Source: a virus. Taken from it: a DNA stretch of 48,046 nt. Below, one piece after another: positions 25,003 to 33,889 of the stretch (position 1 is its first letter; every line of letters begins with the position of its first letter). A model generated the notes under the pieces. That model saw only the letters and a list, made by a program, of their open reading frames with translations, was not told the origin of the DNA and searched no databases. The stretch is from positions 1 through 48,046 of IMG/VR virus record IMGVR_UViG_3300003702_000002; one strand, 5' to 3'. The position numbers and the translations under genes were made by a program.

Positions 25003-26226
25003 TTATGCGGTAGCTGGAGCCATTAGTGCTACTGCCATTGCTGGACGTAGTACGTTATGACCCATTGCATACCTAGAAACAATCAGAGTACCCTGACGTT
25101 CAATCTGATACTCAGACTCAACGGACAAGTCCATCAGTTTCACAGTTGCAACAGCATCCTTGTGCATTACTATAGCACGAACTGTTAAAGATTCGTTCTC
25201 TAAATCAATAGCAGATGTACCATCTTGACCATTAGTAGGCCCATTGTTACTACCATCATTTACAACAGCAGAATAAGCCTGTGGAAGGTCATACTGAGCA
25301 GTTCTACCTGATCCTGCAGTATTAGCAAGTGGTCTTGAACCAGTTGAAAGTGCAGGATTAGTAGAATTTGTCCATAATGGAGAAGTCCATGCAGTACCTA
25401 TAGATCCAAGATGAGGAGTTCTAACTACAGGAATACCTGCAATCATTGGAAGATCAATATCCTTAATTGATCCACCTCCACCTACATCTCTATTAAACAT
25501 TGTCAAAGCTGAGACAGCTTCACTATTTGATACTGTCTTAAACAACGAGTAATATTGATCGGTTGCCATCACACAAACGAGATCCTCCAGAGGTGCTCCT
25601 GCAACTTCTAAGACACGTTTGGCTTCAATTAAGCCCTCCATGAAATAGGCAGCCTTCTTTGAATTAGCAAAGGAAGCGGCAAAAGTCACATTCTCCGTGA
25701 AATCTTCATCTGTAAGTTTAGTAGAAGCAAGCGAATCGTAATCTTGAATCAGTTTACTGGCTCGTTGCTGATTAGTTGACAATGCCGCTTTCACAGCCAT
25801 ACGAAGGATATTCTGGTCAGCCGCTTTCGCTAGAGCATAACCTGATTCCTGTGTATAGACTGAACGGATGTCAAAGTGTTGCATTGCTTCATCAATATTA
25901 GGGATGAATTGTGCAGCGATTAAGAGATCATCAACAGAGACTACTCTCTCTAGATTTTTTGATACCACATCCGGCATGATCTCATTTCCCGGTGTATGGT
26001 ATTCTGCGGCTCGGTACTTCCCTGTTATAATAAACTGGGCAGACTTACCTTTCTTAATTGATCTTACACGACAGTAGTTCATCATGATGTTTCTTGTCTG
26101 AAAAGCAGACATTACTTCACCAGCGTAAAGTTTTAAATATAAATTCCTTACGTCACCTGTAGCGTGGCTTTGACCACTACGTTGAGCAGCAGCGTTCAAA
26201 GCGTTTGAGGCTCCTTGAAGTGCCAT
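25003..26226 (-). CDS. Major capsid protein (T7 gp10-like)
   Basis: The 407-residue protein shows the gp10 pattern: GDVRNLYLKLYAGEVMSAFQ at about 24-43, IIKGKS-like SIKKGKSAQFIITG, YHTPGNEI, and VAVMHKDAV-type VRAIVMHKDAVATVKLMDL near the C-terminus. It forms the T=7 head. AAGGA precedes the ATG. The gene is flanked by a 144-nt structured leader and a strong terminator. Both suit very high expression. No frameshifted minor form is evident. Codon use looks more balanced in GC than the neighbours. Confidence 0.95.
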   Translation of the reverse strand: MALQGASNALNAAAQRSGQSHATGDVRNLYLKLYAGEVMSAFQTRNIMMNYCRVRSIKKGKSAQFIITGKYRAAEYHTPGNEIMPDVVSKNLERVVSVDDLLIAAQFIPNIDEAMQHFDIRSVYTQESGYALAKAADQNILRMAVKAALSTNQQRASKLIQDYDSLASTKLTDEDFTENVTFAASFANSKKAAYFMEGLIEAKRVLEVAGAPLEDLVCVMATDQYYSLFKTVSNSEAVSALTMFNRDVGGGGSIKDIDLPMIAGIPVVRTPHLGSIGTAWTSPLWTNSTNPALSTGSRPLANTAGSGRTAQYDLPQAYSAVVNDGSNNGPTNGQDGTSAIDLENESLTVRAIVMHKDAVATVKLMDLSVESEYQIERQGTLIVSRYAMGHNVLRPAMAVALMAPATA

Positions 26227-26370
26227 TTTGTTCCTTGATTAAAGTTAAAGCTGGACTAAATTGCCAGCAATTTGATTATAAAAATCTCCGTTTATAACCA
26301 CAGTACTTTTCAATCAAAGTTATCCACCGCAATGGGCTAAAATTTACTTTGTCGTAGTATTATTGGAGTG
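26227..26370 (-). promoter_or_regulatory. Capsid leader with hairpin
   Basis: This 144-nt gap between scaffold and capsid holds a perfect hairpin, AAATTG-CCAG-CAATTT (26,258-26,273), about 30 nt before the capsid ATG. It also holds a TTATAAACGGAGA segment, which ends like the T7 initial transcribed sequence but lacks the TATAG start. T7 carries an RNase III site and its strongest promoter here, so a promoter is expected. Only the hairpin is clear. Confidence 0.4.
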
Positions 26371-27138
26371 TTACATAATGGATGATTGTGACAATTTCTG
26401 TGTCACTTCATCCCTGTAGGCAGGATCTTTACTATAGCGTGGATCATTCATAGCCTTTGTCAATTGAGCTACTGACTTAAAGGTATCTACTCCTGTTCCA
26501 CCTGTATCACCCTGCAAAAGTGTTGGTGCTTGTCCTTCTTCCATTTGTCTCCTTGCATTTAAAGATTTAATTGCGAAGACTACATCATCTGGATTAGGAG
26601 TTTCTATTGCACGATTAAAAGCATCTATTTCTTTTTCTTCTAATGATTTAGCTGACCATTCCATCAAGGTATTATATTCTTCTTCTCCTCCTACCGCATC
26701 ATGAGCTAAATTAATTGTCTCATCTGCAATAGCTTGTTGTCCTGTCAGCCATGTATCGACTACATCTCCTGTCATTCCACCTTGAGATAACTTTTTATAA
26801 GAATCTTCACTTAAACTCCCATTCTCTGCATACTCTCGTGCATACTTCTCAAAATCTATACCTTTATTAGGAGGAGGTTTACTTCTCTGTTCTTTTGTAA
26901 CTGGAGGTGGAGTTTCTTGTTGAGTGTCCTGAGAAGAAGAAGATAATTTTTGCTCCAGTTGGGCATAAGCTTCTGCCATATCTTCTGGACTTTCAAATTT
27001 ATCTGGTAACCATGTAGGTTTCCCATCATCTCTAGGAACACTCTGAACTCTCTCAGCCTTATCAATCATCTCCTTTATATGTTCCTGACTTTCAGGTTCT
27101 GGATCTTCGTGAGTTTCTATTACTTTTGTATCTGCCAT
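26371..27138 (-). CDS. Scaffolding protein (T7 gp9-like)
   Basis: A 255-residue acidic, Gln/Glu/Pro-rich helical protein between portal and capsid, the position of T7 gp9 (307). GKPTWLPDKFESPEDMAEAYAQLEQKL at about 39-65 is a hallmark of marine podoviral scaffolds, and the C-terminus has a helix-turn-helix-like DPRYSKDPAYRDEVTQKL segment that contacts capsid subunits in the family. AGGAAGG precedes the start. Confidence 0.92.
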   Translation of the reverse strand: MADTKVIETHEDPEPESQEHIKEMIDKAERVQSVPRDDGKPTWLPDKFESPEDMAEAYAQLEQKLSSSSQDTQQETPPPVTKEQRSKPPPNKGIDFEKYAREYAENGSLSEDSYKKLSQGGMTGDVVDTWLTGQQAIADETINLAHDAVGGEEEYNTLMEWSAKSLEEKEIDAFNRAIETPNPDDVVFAIKSLNARRQMEEGQAPTLLQGDTGGTGVDTFKSVAQLTKAMNDPRYSKDPAYRDEVTQKLSQSSIM

Positions 27139-27149
27139 ATTGTACCTTC

Positions 27150-28736
27150 CTATTGTTGTTCTTCTTGTTGTTGTTGTATTTCATTTTTAGCTATTTCAGG
27201 AGCCATATCTCCTACTACTTTACTCACCATTTCTTGTTCCATCATTTTTTCCTGCCGTTGTTGACTCTCTTGTTGCTCCTGTTGTTTCTGTTCCTCAGTT
27301 TTCAAAAGCCCTTCGGTATCAATTCCGAGGGAAGCCGCTAGTCGAGATATATACTCACTAACATTTAATTCTCTTATGGCAGTCTCAGGCCCAAGAGGTG
27401 CTAAATGTTGCAAGAATCCTGCAAGCTCATTTAAATCTTGACCTCGCCCAAGTGCCTCAACACCTGTGACAATTAGAGGTTTTAAAGATTCATCAGGAAA
27501 CTTGGGTAATTTTTTCTCTTTCTGCATTTTGTGCATGAGAAGTTGTACCAAGGGCAATTGAAATTCTTGAGATAGAATAGAGTAAACTCCACCTAGAGCT
27601 ATCTCTAATTCTTGATATGCAATTCTTACTTCTTCTGCAGTAACTCTTTCCGCATCTCTCCTAACAGAAGAATTCATAAGAAATACACGAGCCAGACGTT
27701 CAGATAAAGTTCTTATTGTATCTTGGGCAACACGAAAGTCTGCAGATTTCTGTAATTGTAAAGTAGATACATCCTGATCATCACCAGTTACTATCGCACC
27801 ATTAGGAGAGTCAGCTAAAGTTTTAATTCTGGTAGTACCATTAGGTCTAACTAGAAACAGAACTTTTGCGGCAGCAGCACTTCCTTCTACAATTGCTTTA
27901 GTCAAGGTCTCTAAAGATTTTAGATCTCCAATGTATTCTTCTACAAATCCTCTACCATAATCTTCACCATCTATATGTGTAAAACGTAGAGCTAGAAAAG
28001 GACTCTTATTTTTAGGATAACTTCCTTCACTTCCAGGTACAATTTGCCCTTCAAGTTCCTGAAGTATTGTCCAATTTTTTCCTGTCCATGTAACACAAGT
28101 ATAGAGATCGACACTACCCATAGGTAATTCATCTTTCTCTGGTTCAGGTAATAACTTCTTAGCATTTTCCGGTAATGATAATGGAGAAAGAGATTCCTTA
28201 GTTACAATTTTTAAGACCTTACCCATTGAGTCTCGTTTAACTACATATCTATCCAATCTAAAGACTCTCATCTGTTCTTTAGGAGGAAGATATAGTAATA
28301 CATTTCCTGCTACTAACAATTGTTTAAGAGCTTCTGAAATTGGGACACGAAATGCACGAACCTCAATTTCCTGTGCTATCATTCTTTCTATCTTTGCCAA
28401 GGCTTCCTCTACCTGACCTTTCTTATCAGCAACCAAAGCTTCCAACTCGGCATCATCTATAACTAACCTAAAGAATGGAGAATTAGGAGGTAAAAGAGAA
28501 AGGAGTAATTTACTGGCTAAATTATTTACACCTTCTGCTCCTATGGATTGATAGGGAGTAGGTAGGATACTTGAACCTGAATGTCCTTGTTCAGGTAGTA
28601 ATGATGGGATGGTTATTTCGGAAGCAGTCCTTGCCCTCTCAAGAAAAGATGAACGATCAGCAGATAGGTTGGTATATATTCCATGAACATATCCTGTCTG
28701 ATCTTTGTACTCAGTATCTACACTAATAGTTTCCAT
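27150..28736 (-). CDS. Portal protein (T7 gp8-like head-tail connector)
   Basis: The 528-residue protein has the gp8 features LLPPNSPFFRLVID at about 81-94, VARSTRV-like NSSVRRDAERVTAEEVRIAYQELE at about 354-377 and a Gln-rich C-terminal tail. The connector family is about 510-560 residues. It forms the dodecameric DNA gate and the docking site for terminase. Its ATG overlaps the preceding stop (TAATG). The last 40 residues are nearly all Gln, Glu and Lys. Confidence 0.95.
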   Translation of the reverse strand: METISVDTEYKDQTGYVHGIYTNLSADRSSFLERARTASEITIPSLLPEQGHSGSSILPTPYQSIGAEGVNNLASKLLLSLLPPNSPFFRLVIDDAELEALVADKKGQVEEALAKIERMIAQEIEVRAFRVPISEALKQLLVAGNVLLYLPPKEQMRVFRLDRYVVKRDSMGKVLKIVTKESLSPLSLPENAKKLLPEPEKDELPMGSVDLYTCVTWTGKNWTILQELEGQIVPGSEGSYPKNKSPFLALRFTHIDGEDYGRGFVEEYIGDLKSLETLTKAIVEGSAAAAKVLFLVRPNGTTRIKTLADSPNGAIVTGDDQDVSTLQLQKSADFRVAQDTIRTLSERLARVFLMNSSVRRDAERVTAEEVRIAYQELEIALGGVYSILSQEFQLPLVQLLMHKMQKEKKLPKFPDESLKPLIVTGVEALGRGQDLNELAGFLQHLAPLGPETAIRELNVSEYISRLAASLGIDTEGLLKTEEQKQQEQQESQQRQEKMMEQEMVSKVVGDMAPEIAKNEIQQQQEEQQ

Positions 28737-29503
28737 TAAATTGTCATCCCGCTAAGTTTTTTTACTCTAAGTGAACCTCTAGTAAATGCTCCTTTTAATC
28801 CTTTAGTTTGTTTTTTAATTTTTAAAAATGGATTGTATCCTTTTGTTCTTTGAGCATATCCTCTACCTCCATAGCCCTTAGTATCTTCTACTGGTTCATC
28901 AACAGGCTCGTCCTGATTTCCCTCACCCGCATTTCCTACACCTTCTGGCCCTATATAATTTCCACCAGTATCAAAATTAGCATCATTCATCAAGTCAGCT
29001 AGTTCTGCATCGTTTGGCATACCTTCACCATCTTCTCCCATACCGGGTTCCTGAAATGCTGGTTTCCAATCTGCCCCCTTACCATAACCGGGTTCGCCTG
29101 GGAATCTCCCTTCGTCATCGGACGTAAGAGTATCCCCTTCATCACTATAAACCGGCTTGTCCTCTTCCATAGGATTACCCTCTTTATCTGTCTTTACTCC
29201 ATCTCTATATATATAGTCCCAGCCATATTTCTCAAATCCCCATATATAACTCTTCATTTCTGCTTCTGTTAATTCTGCTGGCCCTTCATCCCCTGCACCT
29301 TCCGACCACGGATCATAATTAGGATCGGTTGGATCTGTTATAGCACTACTACTCCTATCATTGATAGGATAACCCTTTTCATCTATCTTTATTCCATTTC
29401 TATATATAAAGTTCCAGCCATATTTTTTATTTTTTCTTAGTCGTTGTCTTTCATTTAAAGTTAGGCTTCCTCTTCTATTTGGATTATCTTTTCTATGTGC
29501 CAT
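28736..29503 (-). CDS. Structural-region protein, paralogue A of a duplicated pair
   Basis: A 255-residue acidic protein with two copies of a motif KYGW-[ND]-[FY]-IYR-[ND]-G-[IV]-K (about residues 27-40 and 92-105). The basic C-terminal tail (QRTKGYNPFLKIKKQ, AFTRGSLRVKK) is shared with the neighbouring 263-aa protein, and the DNA there is nearly identical over more than 100 nt. This place corresponds to T7 genes 6.5-7.3, where tail-assembly and virion proteins lie. It is probably a minor virion protein. Function unknown. It is coupled to both neighbours by TAATG. Confidence 0.75.
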   Translation of the reverse strand: MAHRKDNPNRRGSLTLNERQRLRKNKKYGWNFIYRNGIKIDEKGYPINDRSSSAITDPTDPNYDPWSEGAGDEGPAELTEAEMKSYIWGFEKYGWDYIYRDGVKTDKEGNPMEEDKPVYSDEGDTLTSDDEGRFPGEPGYGKGADWKPAFQEPGMGEDGEGMPNDAELADLMNDANFDTGGNYIGPEGVGNAGEGNQDEPVDEPVEDTKGYGGRGYAQRTKGYNPFLKIKKQTKGLKGAFTRGSLRVKKLSGMTI

Positions 29504-30294
29504 TAAACTGCCATCCGTCTAGGTTTTCTTACTCTAAGTGAACCTCTAGTAAATGCTCCTTTTTTACCTTCACTTTGTTTTTTAATTTTTAAAAATGGAT
29601 TGTATCCTTTTGTTCTTTGAGAATATCCTTTACCTCCATAAGTATCTTTTTCTTCTCCAGTTATTAGATCTATACTGCTTTCGCCCATTGTTATATTCTT
29701 TGGATCATCGATGTCTATTGTTTGATCTCCAACCTCTGGTACTTCGCCTCCACCTACTCCAGTTCCTGGGGTTGATGTGTTTTCATTAGTCTCGTAGTGT
29801 TCTATCATTTCATCTTCCGTTTTCTGCCAAGGACGACCTGATGAATCTACCTGTATTCCATCTTTCCAATATCTTCCTTGATCATCTCTACTATCATAAA
29901 ATTTTTCGACTTCCCATTCTCCTGTTGCTTCGTTATAAGTTCGTTTAGGTCTCTTTCCCTTGGCATTAGGATCTATGTAATTTGGTGATTGTGGATTTGA
30001 CTCGTCAAAAGGAACAATTTGACCATTTACATTTCTAAAATAACCTTCTGGAATTTCATCTTCATTCTGCTCCCAAGATGCAGTTTCCATATTCCAAGTT
30101 TGTCCTAATCTTGAGAATCCTTCAGTTTGTTCTTGTCCTTTTATATATTTTTCACCAGTTGTTTTCCATCTTTTTATACCTAGAGTATCAAATGTATAGG
30201 GTTGAACTACTGGTTGAACATAAGTTTCAGTTCCTGTTTGTTGGCTAGCAACATAATCCCGCAACTGTTGACTCCAGCCACTTCTATATCCCAT
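29503..30294 (-). CDS. Structural-region protein, paralogue B of a duplicated pair
   Basis: A 263-residue hydrophilic protein rich in Gly, Glu, Asn and Trp. A degenerate copy of the paralogue's motif appears as GRYWKDGIQVDSSGRPW (about 146-162). The C-terminal 50 residues (GGKGYSQRTKGYNPFLKIKK, GAFTRGSLRVRKPRR) match the 255-aa neighbour. The shared tail could be a virion-targeting or DNA-binding signal. The rest has diverged. No catalytic motif. Predicted virion-associated from position only. Confidence 0.75.
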   Translation of the reverse strand: MGYRSGWSQQLRDYVASQQTGTETYVQPVVQPYTFDTLGIKRWKTTGEKYIKGQEQTEGFSRLGQTWNMETASWEQNEDEIPEGYFRNVNGQIVPFDESNPQSPNYIDPNAKGKRPKRTYNEATGEWEVEKFYDSRDDQGRYWKDGIQVDSSGRPWQKTEDEMIEHYETNENTSTPGTGVGGGEVPEVGDQTIDIDDPKNITMGESSIDLITGEEKDTYGGKGYSQRTKGYNPFLKIKKQSEGKKGAFTRGSLRVRKPRRMAV

Positions 30295-30312
30295 ATTGAT
30301 TTCTATATATTT

Positions 30313-31260
30313 TTAATGAACTCTAGTATATCTACCAGATTTATATGTTTTAAATTTTCCACCTACAGGTTCTCCCATTCCTCCTGTACCTATTCTAAGT
30401 GACTTTCTTCCAAAACCTTTTCCACCTTTATTAAGTTTGAGGGAAGGTGCTCTTCCTCTCATTGTTCCTCTGCCTTTTACATACAAAGATGTACCATCAT
30501 CTCCACCTCCACCTCCATCTCCAGCTCCACCAAGTGGTATACCACTTTGAGCTAAAAGCATGCTTGCCAATTGATCATTAACTATGTACTCTTTTGGATT
30601 CTGAATAAAAGCCCACATGTGACCAAAAGATTCCCGACTATAATTTGCAAGTGCTTCTGCTCTATCATGAAGGTATCCTTTACCTGAAAGTTTTCCTCCA
30701 AGCCAATTCATATTCTCCCCAAATTTTCCTGATCCTAGGTCACCAAAATTAGGAGAGGTAGCTCCTCCATAGGAAGGGATTCCAAGATTAGGTGTACCTA
30801 ACCCAAATAAACCATGTTTACCTACATTAGCACCTGTCCAATCACCATTAATAACTCCACTAATTAGATCATTAGTAAACAGTCCACCCTTTCCTAGAAC
30901 ATTTGCTGTTTGATTGAATATATTTTGACCACCTTCCATTAAAATATTTAATCCCATACCATCACCCAACAAGTCAGCACCTCCACTAATTACATCTCCA
31001 CCTAGATTTAATACATCTCCACCTAAATTTAATGCATTATCAAGTAAATCTCCTGCGTTATCTGGTATTATATTATCCGTATGTACATGTATTTGATATA
31101 CGTCCCTACACTTTTTGCCCACTAGAGGTATGTTTACACATTTTTCTGTATATCGAGCATCACACTTAGTAACTTCACCTTCATACTCATAGGACTTGGA
31201 GTCAGTCTGAACTAGCTTATCATCTTTCCAGATATAATTGACTTCAGTATATACTTTCAT
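30313..31260 (-). CDS. Gly-rich structural-region protein sharing an N-terminus with the gp14-like protein
   Basis: The 315-residue protein starts MKVYTEVNYIWKDDKLVQTD followed by SKSYEYEGEVTKC. This aligns position by position with the start of the gp14-like internal protein at 20,538-21,278. The middle is Gly/Asn/Leu-rich, with repeats such as LNLGGDVLNLGGDVISGGADLLGDG. The C-terminus is basic (GKGFGRKSLRIGTGGMG), echoing the GSLRVKK tails of the two downstream paralogues. It therefore combines modules from both virion groups. A virion protein is likely. Role unknown. Confidence 0.75.
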   Translation of the reverse strand: MKVYTEVNYIWKDDKLVQTDSKSYEYEGEVTKCDARYTEKCVNIPLVGKKCRDVYQIHVHTDNIIPDNAGDLLDNALNLGGDVLNLGGDVISGGADLLGDGMGLNILMEGGQNIFNQTANVLGKGGLFTNDLISGVINGDWTGANVGKHGLFGLGTPNLGIPSYGGATSPNFGDLGSGKFGENMNWLGGKLSGKGYLHDRAEALANYSRESFGHMWAFIQNPKEYIVNDQLASMLLAQSGIPLGGAGDGGGGGDDGTSLYVKGRGTMRGRAPSLKLNKGGKGFGRKSLRIGTGGMGEPVGGKFKTYKSGRYTRVH

Positions 31261-31261
31261 A

Positions 31262-31495
31262 TTATTTATCAGGTGCAGTTAAAATTGTTATTGAATCTCT
31301 AGAACTTTCTTGTTGTTCCTGTGTACTACTTTCATAAGTAGATTTAATTAAGTCAACCACTTTTTGCTGTCCTTGTAGGTAGCGTAGATCCTCTACATCA
31401 CAGCTTAAAGGAGGTAGTTTATTAGGTACAATATCTTCCAACCAACCTATTAACTCAGGAGTTATACCATGTTCACCTATATTTCCGTGTAACAT
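31262..31495 (-). CDS. Small unknown protein at the start of the structural unit
   Basis: A 77-residue acidic protein (LHGNIGEHGITPELIGWLED start, Ser/Gln-rich tail). No membrane span or motif is recognised. Its ATG lies only about 15 nt downstream of a predicted phage-promoter start and has no Shine-Dalgarno sequence, so the mRNA would have a very short leader. It is followed after 1 nt by the 315-aa gene. Confidence 0.7.
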   Translation of the reverse strand: MLHGNIGEHGITPELIGWLEDIVPNKLPPLSCDVEDLRYLQGQQKVVDLIKSTYESSTQEQQESSRDSITILTAPDK

Positions 31496-31509
31496 ATTAA
31501 ATTTTTTCT

Positions 31510-31527
31510 CTATAAAGGTTGTTTTTA
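31510..31527 (-). promoter_or_regulatory. T7-family phage promoter, variant, before the structural genes
   Basis: The minus strand reads AAAAACAACCTTTATAGAG, with a predicted start at the G opposite 31,510. It keeps the AAC block, the CC at -8/-7 and TTATAG of the two 21-bp copies. The upstream part overlaps the RNR stop codon. The position (between the DNA-metabolism and virion genes) is where T7 switches to class III transcription. Confidence 0.55.
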
Positions 31528-33441
31528 AGGAATTTCACAGGTGTTCCCTGTGCATGAAAGCTCTTGTGAGGAAGTAGTATGATCTACACTTTCATATTCA
31601 GAAAGTTTAGACCAATTTAAGGTAGGTATTTTTTTAATTAGTTCTTTATATTCTTTTTCAGTACACTCCTGATAAGGTGCTTGCTTATAGACATGATCAG
31701 AATAAGGAAGAAAGCTAATGCCAGATATAGAATGGAAATTATCAAACACAAAAGCTCCAACTTCAGGCCACTCGTTTTCCTTGACTGAGATTGTACAGGA
31801 AGGTTTGTGTTCACACCAAGATTTGGCATATACTAACCATAATTGTAATTGTTGAATCGCAGATAGTGAATTACGCATTACTGATTTGGAAGGTGACTTA
31901 ATAGGAAATGAAAATACTGTGACACTACTAGGATTAGTTATATCAGGTTCAGTAGGTACTCCTTCATCTGTCATGTACTTACCAATAGGATCTGATAAAT
32001 CGGATCTAACTGTCCTGATATAATAAGGAGCATGTCTGGCATGAATACCACTTGCAGAATCTACTAACTGAGAGACTGTACCTGAAGGTTTTACACATGT
32101 GATTGCACTAGCAGGATTGATACTTAATTTCTTACTCCATTCTTTATTTACTTTGATACACTCCTTCTTCAAGTCCTCTAAAATTACAGGGAGATCTGTT
32201 GATAATTTATTTAATATAAAGTTATCCATTACACCAGTTAATGACACTCCTAGTAGTCTCTCTTCCTCACAATTGATCTTCCAATCACTACTAAGGTATC
32301 TAAAGTGGGTGAGTGTACTCTGCCATGTACCTAGAATGGTAGCTAATTTAACTTTTCTTTTAAAATCTTCAGGTTTATCATGAGAACGTACAATTACCTC
32401 AGAGAGGTTACAGAACTCTCGTGACCGCAATATTATCTCTGAGCAAGGGTTAGTACCAAAGTCCTCCCTCTCTTCTCTCCTACCATTTAATTCAAGACAT
32501 TTTTTCTTGGAATTATAGGAAGAAAAGATTCCTCTCTCCCCACTTTTGGATTCATAGAGTGCAGTCCACTCTCTGAAGAAAGTTCCTACATCAGGTTTAG
32601 TATGATAGTTAGTAGAGTTGTTTGCCAATGCCCTCTGTGGATTTTCTTCCCACCATCTTCCTGACTTTGCAGTTCTCATTTGATCATCACCTAAATCTGA
32701 AAGACTTATCAATGCACTTCTCCTAACTCCACCTACTACTACTATCTCTGCTATCTTAGTGATGATGTCATGACATTCAATAGGTTTCAATCTTCTACCT
32801 TTAGCCTTATGAAAACTCTCAACTGTAAATTTAAAGAGGGCATCCAATGGTTCAGGGCCACTTGCCCTACCACCAAAAGTTTTTAGTGGTGATCCTGCAG
32901 GACGCACCTTCTGTAGATCCCACTTAGGAACAACACCTACATAAAGAAGACTTACTAATTCCCTGTATGCCTTGGCCCATCCTAACTTACTGTCTCTAAC
33001 CTGTATAATAGTATCAGTAGGATGAAGTTCATTAGGGACTATAGGTAATTTATCTATGTGTCTAGCTTCCACGCTAAACCCTACACCTGTACCATTCATT
33101 AAAACATATAGTATCTCATCGAATGAACGTGGTGTATCGACATGAAGATAAGCACAGTTATATCCTGCCACATTTTCTTTTTTCAATGCGGCTCCTGCGG
33201 TCATTAGACACCTCATTGACGGCATAATTTGCAGGGAAAGTACTGCATCCTTTAGTTCTGTTAATGTTTTAGATGGCACTTGATAATCACAATTGTCTTC
33301 TAAATGTTCTATGAAAAAATTAAAGTATCTACTTACTGTCTCTTCCCAAGTCTCTCTTCTTTCTTTATCGTAGTCCCAACGTGAGTACCTAGATAAATGA
33401 ATGTATTGCTGATACTGAGTAGGTAAATACTTATCTTCCAT
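31525..33441 (-). CDS. nrdJ: Class II (B12-dependent) ribonucleoside-triphosphate reductase
   Basis: The 638-residue protein has the layout of the monomeric Lactobacillus-type RTPR: GYNCAYLHVDTPRSFDEILY with the first redox Cys (about 114), MNGTGVGFSVE, GGVRRSALISLSDLGDD and FGTNPCSEIIL carrying the thiyl-radical Cys near 333. SCTGNTCEIP is the C-terminal Cys pair that is re-reduced by thioredoxin. It makes dNTPs from host ribonucleotides and needs adenosylcobalamin but neither oxygen nor a small subunit. Phages of marine bacteria often carry such enzymes. It follows a DUF3310 gene with an 11-nt overlap. Confidence 0.95.
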   Translation of the reverse strand: MEDKYLPTQYQQYIHLSRYSRWDYDKERRETWEETVSRYFNFFIEHLEDNCDYQVPSKTLTELKDAVLSLQIMPSMRCLMTAGAALKKENVAGYNCAYLHVDTPRSFDEILYVLMNGTGVGFSVEARHIDKLPIVPNELHPTDTIIQVRDSKLGWAKAYRELVSLLYVGVVPKWDLQKVRPAGSPLKTFGGRASGPEPLDALFKFTVESFHKAKGRRLKPIECHDIITKIAEIVVVGGVRRSALISLSDLGDDQMRTAKSGRWWEENPQRALANNSTNYHTKPDVGTFFREWTALYESKSGERGIFSSYNSKKKCLELNGRREEREDFGTNPCSEIILRSREFCNLSEVIVRSHDKPEDFKRKVKLATILGTWQSTLTHFRYLSSDWKINCEEERLLGVSLTGVMDNFILNKLSTDLPVILEDLKKECIKVNKEWSKKLSINPASAITCVKPSGTVSQLVDSASGIHARHAPYYIRTVRSDLSDPIGKYMTDEGVPTEPDITNPSSVTVFSFPIKSPSKSVMRNSLSAIQQLQLWLVYAKSWCEHKPSCTISVKENEWPEVGAFVFDNFHSISGISFLPYSDHVYKQAPYQECTEKEYKELIKKIPTLNWSKLSEYESVDHTTSSQELSCTGNTCEIP

Positions 33442-33889
33442 CTCTTTCCCTTTCTATTAGTTTCTCTAAATAAGTTCTAGCTTTTAATAAATCATTTATT
33501 CCACCCTTGTAGGTGTAGCGTGTAATATATTTTATTATATTACCTTCCAAAAAATCCAGTTCGTTTGCTATTATATAATCCAATGGTTCCATCTTCCTCT
33601 CATTGTAATGTTTAGGATTAGTTACCTCTTCCTTTTCCAAAGGTCTTCGTAACATATCTAATTCTTCTCTTGATGTATTATCATCTATAAGTGGTAAGGA
33701 AACATTCTTTAATGGATTTTTCTTCCAATTTTGTAGTCTAATTTTTCGTATATTCTCTTGATCATCCACCTCATCTTTATTTGTTGCCTCTGAACTATCT
33801 AAGGGATGCTTCAAACTATTAGTAACATAGTCCCTCCATTGTTCTTTTTTGTTAAGTCGATCAATCTCATCCATATCATAATTTGACAT
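33431..33889 (-). CDS. DUF3310-type protein, T7 gp1.7-like nucleotide kinase candidate
   Basis: The C-terminal half matches DUF3310: TNPKHYN, then EPLDYIIAN, NIIKYITRYTYKGG and DLLKARTYLEKLI (about 90-150). Phage annotation links this domain to T7 gp1.7, a nucleotide kinase. Start chosen at 33,889 because AGGAGG lies 6 nt upstream. Longer in-frame starts lack one. This gives 152 residues. The N-terminal half is charged and unassigned. It is placed next to the RNR, fitting dNTP supply. Biochemical activity of this copy is inferred. Confidence 0.75.
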   Translation of the reverse strand: MSNYDMDEIDRLNKKEQWRDYVTNSLKHPLDSSEATNKDEVDDQENIRKIRLQNWKKNPLKNVSLPLIDDNTSREELDMLRRPLEKEEVTNPKHYNERKMEPLDYIIANELDFLEGNIIKYITRYTYKGGINDLLKARTYLEKLIERERDGR

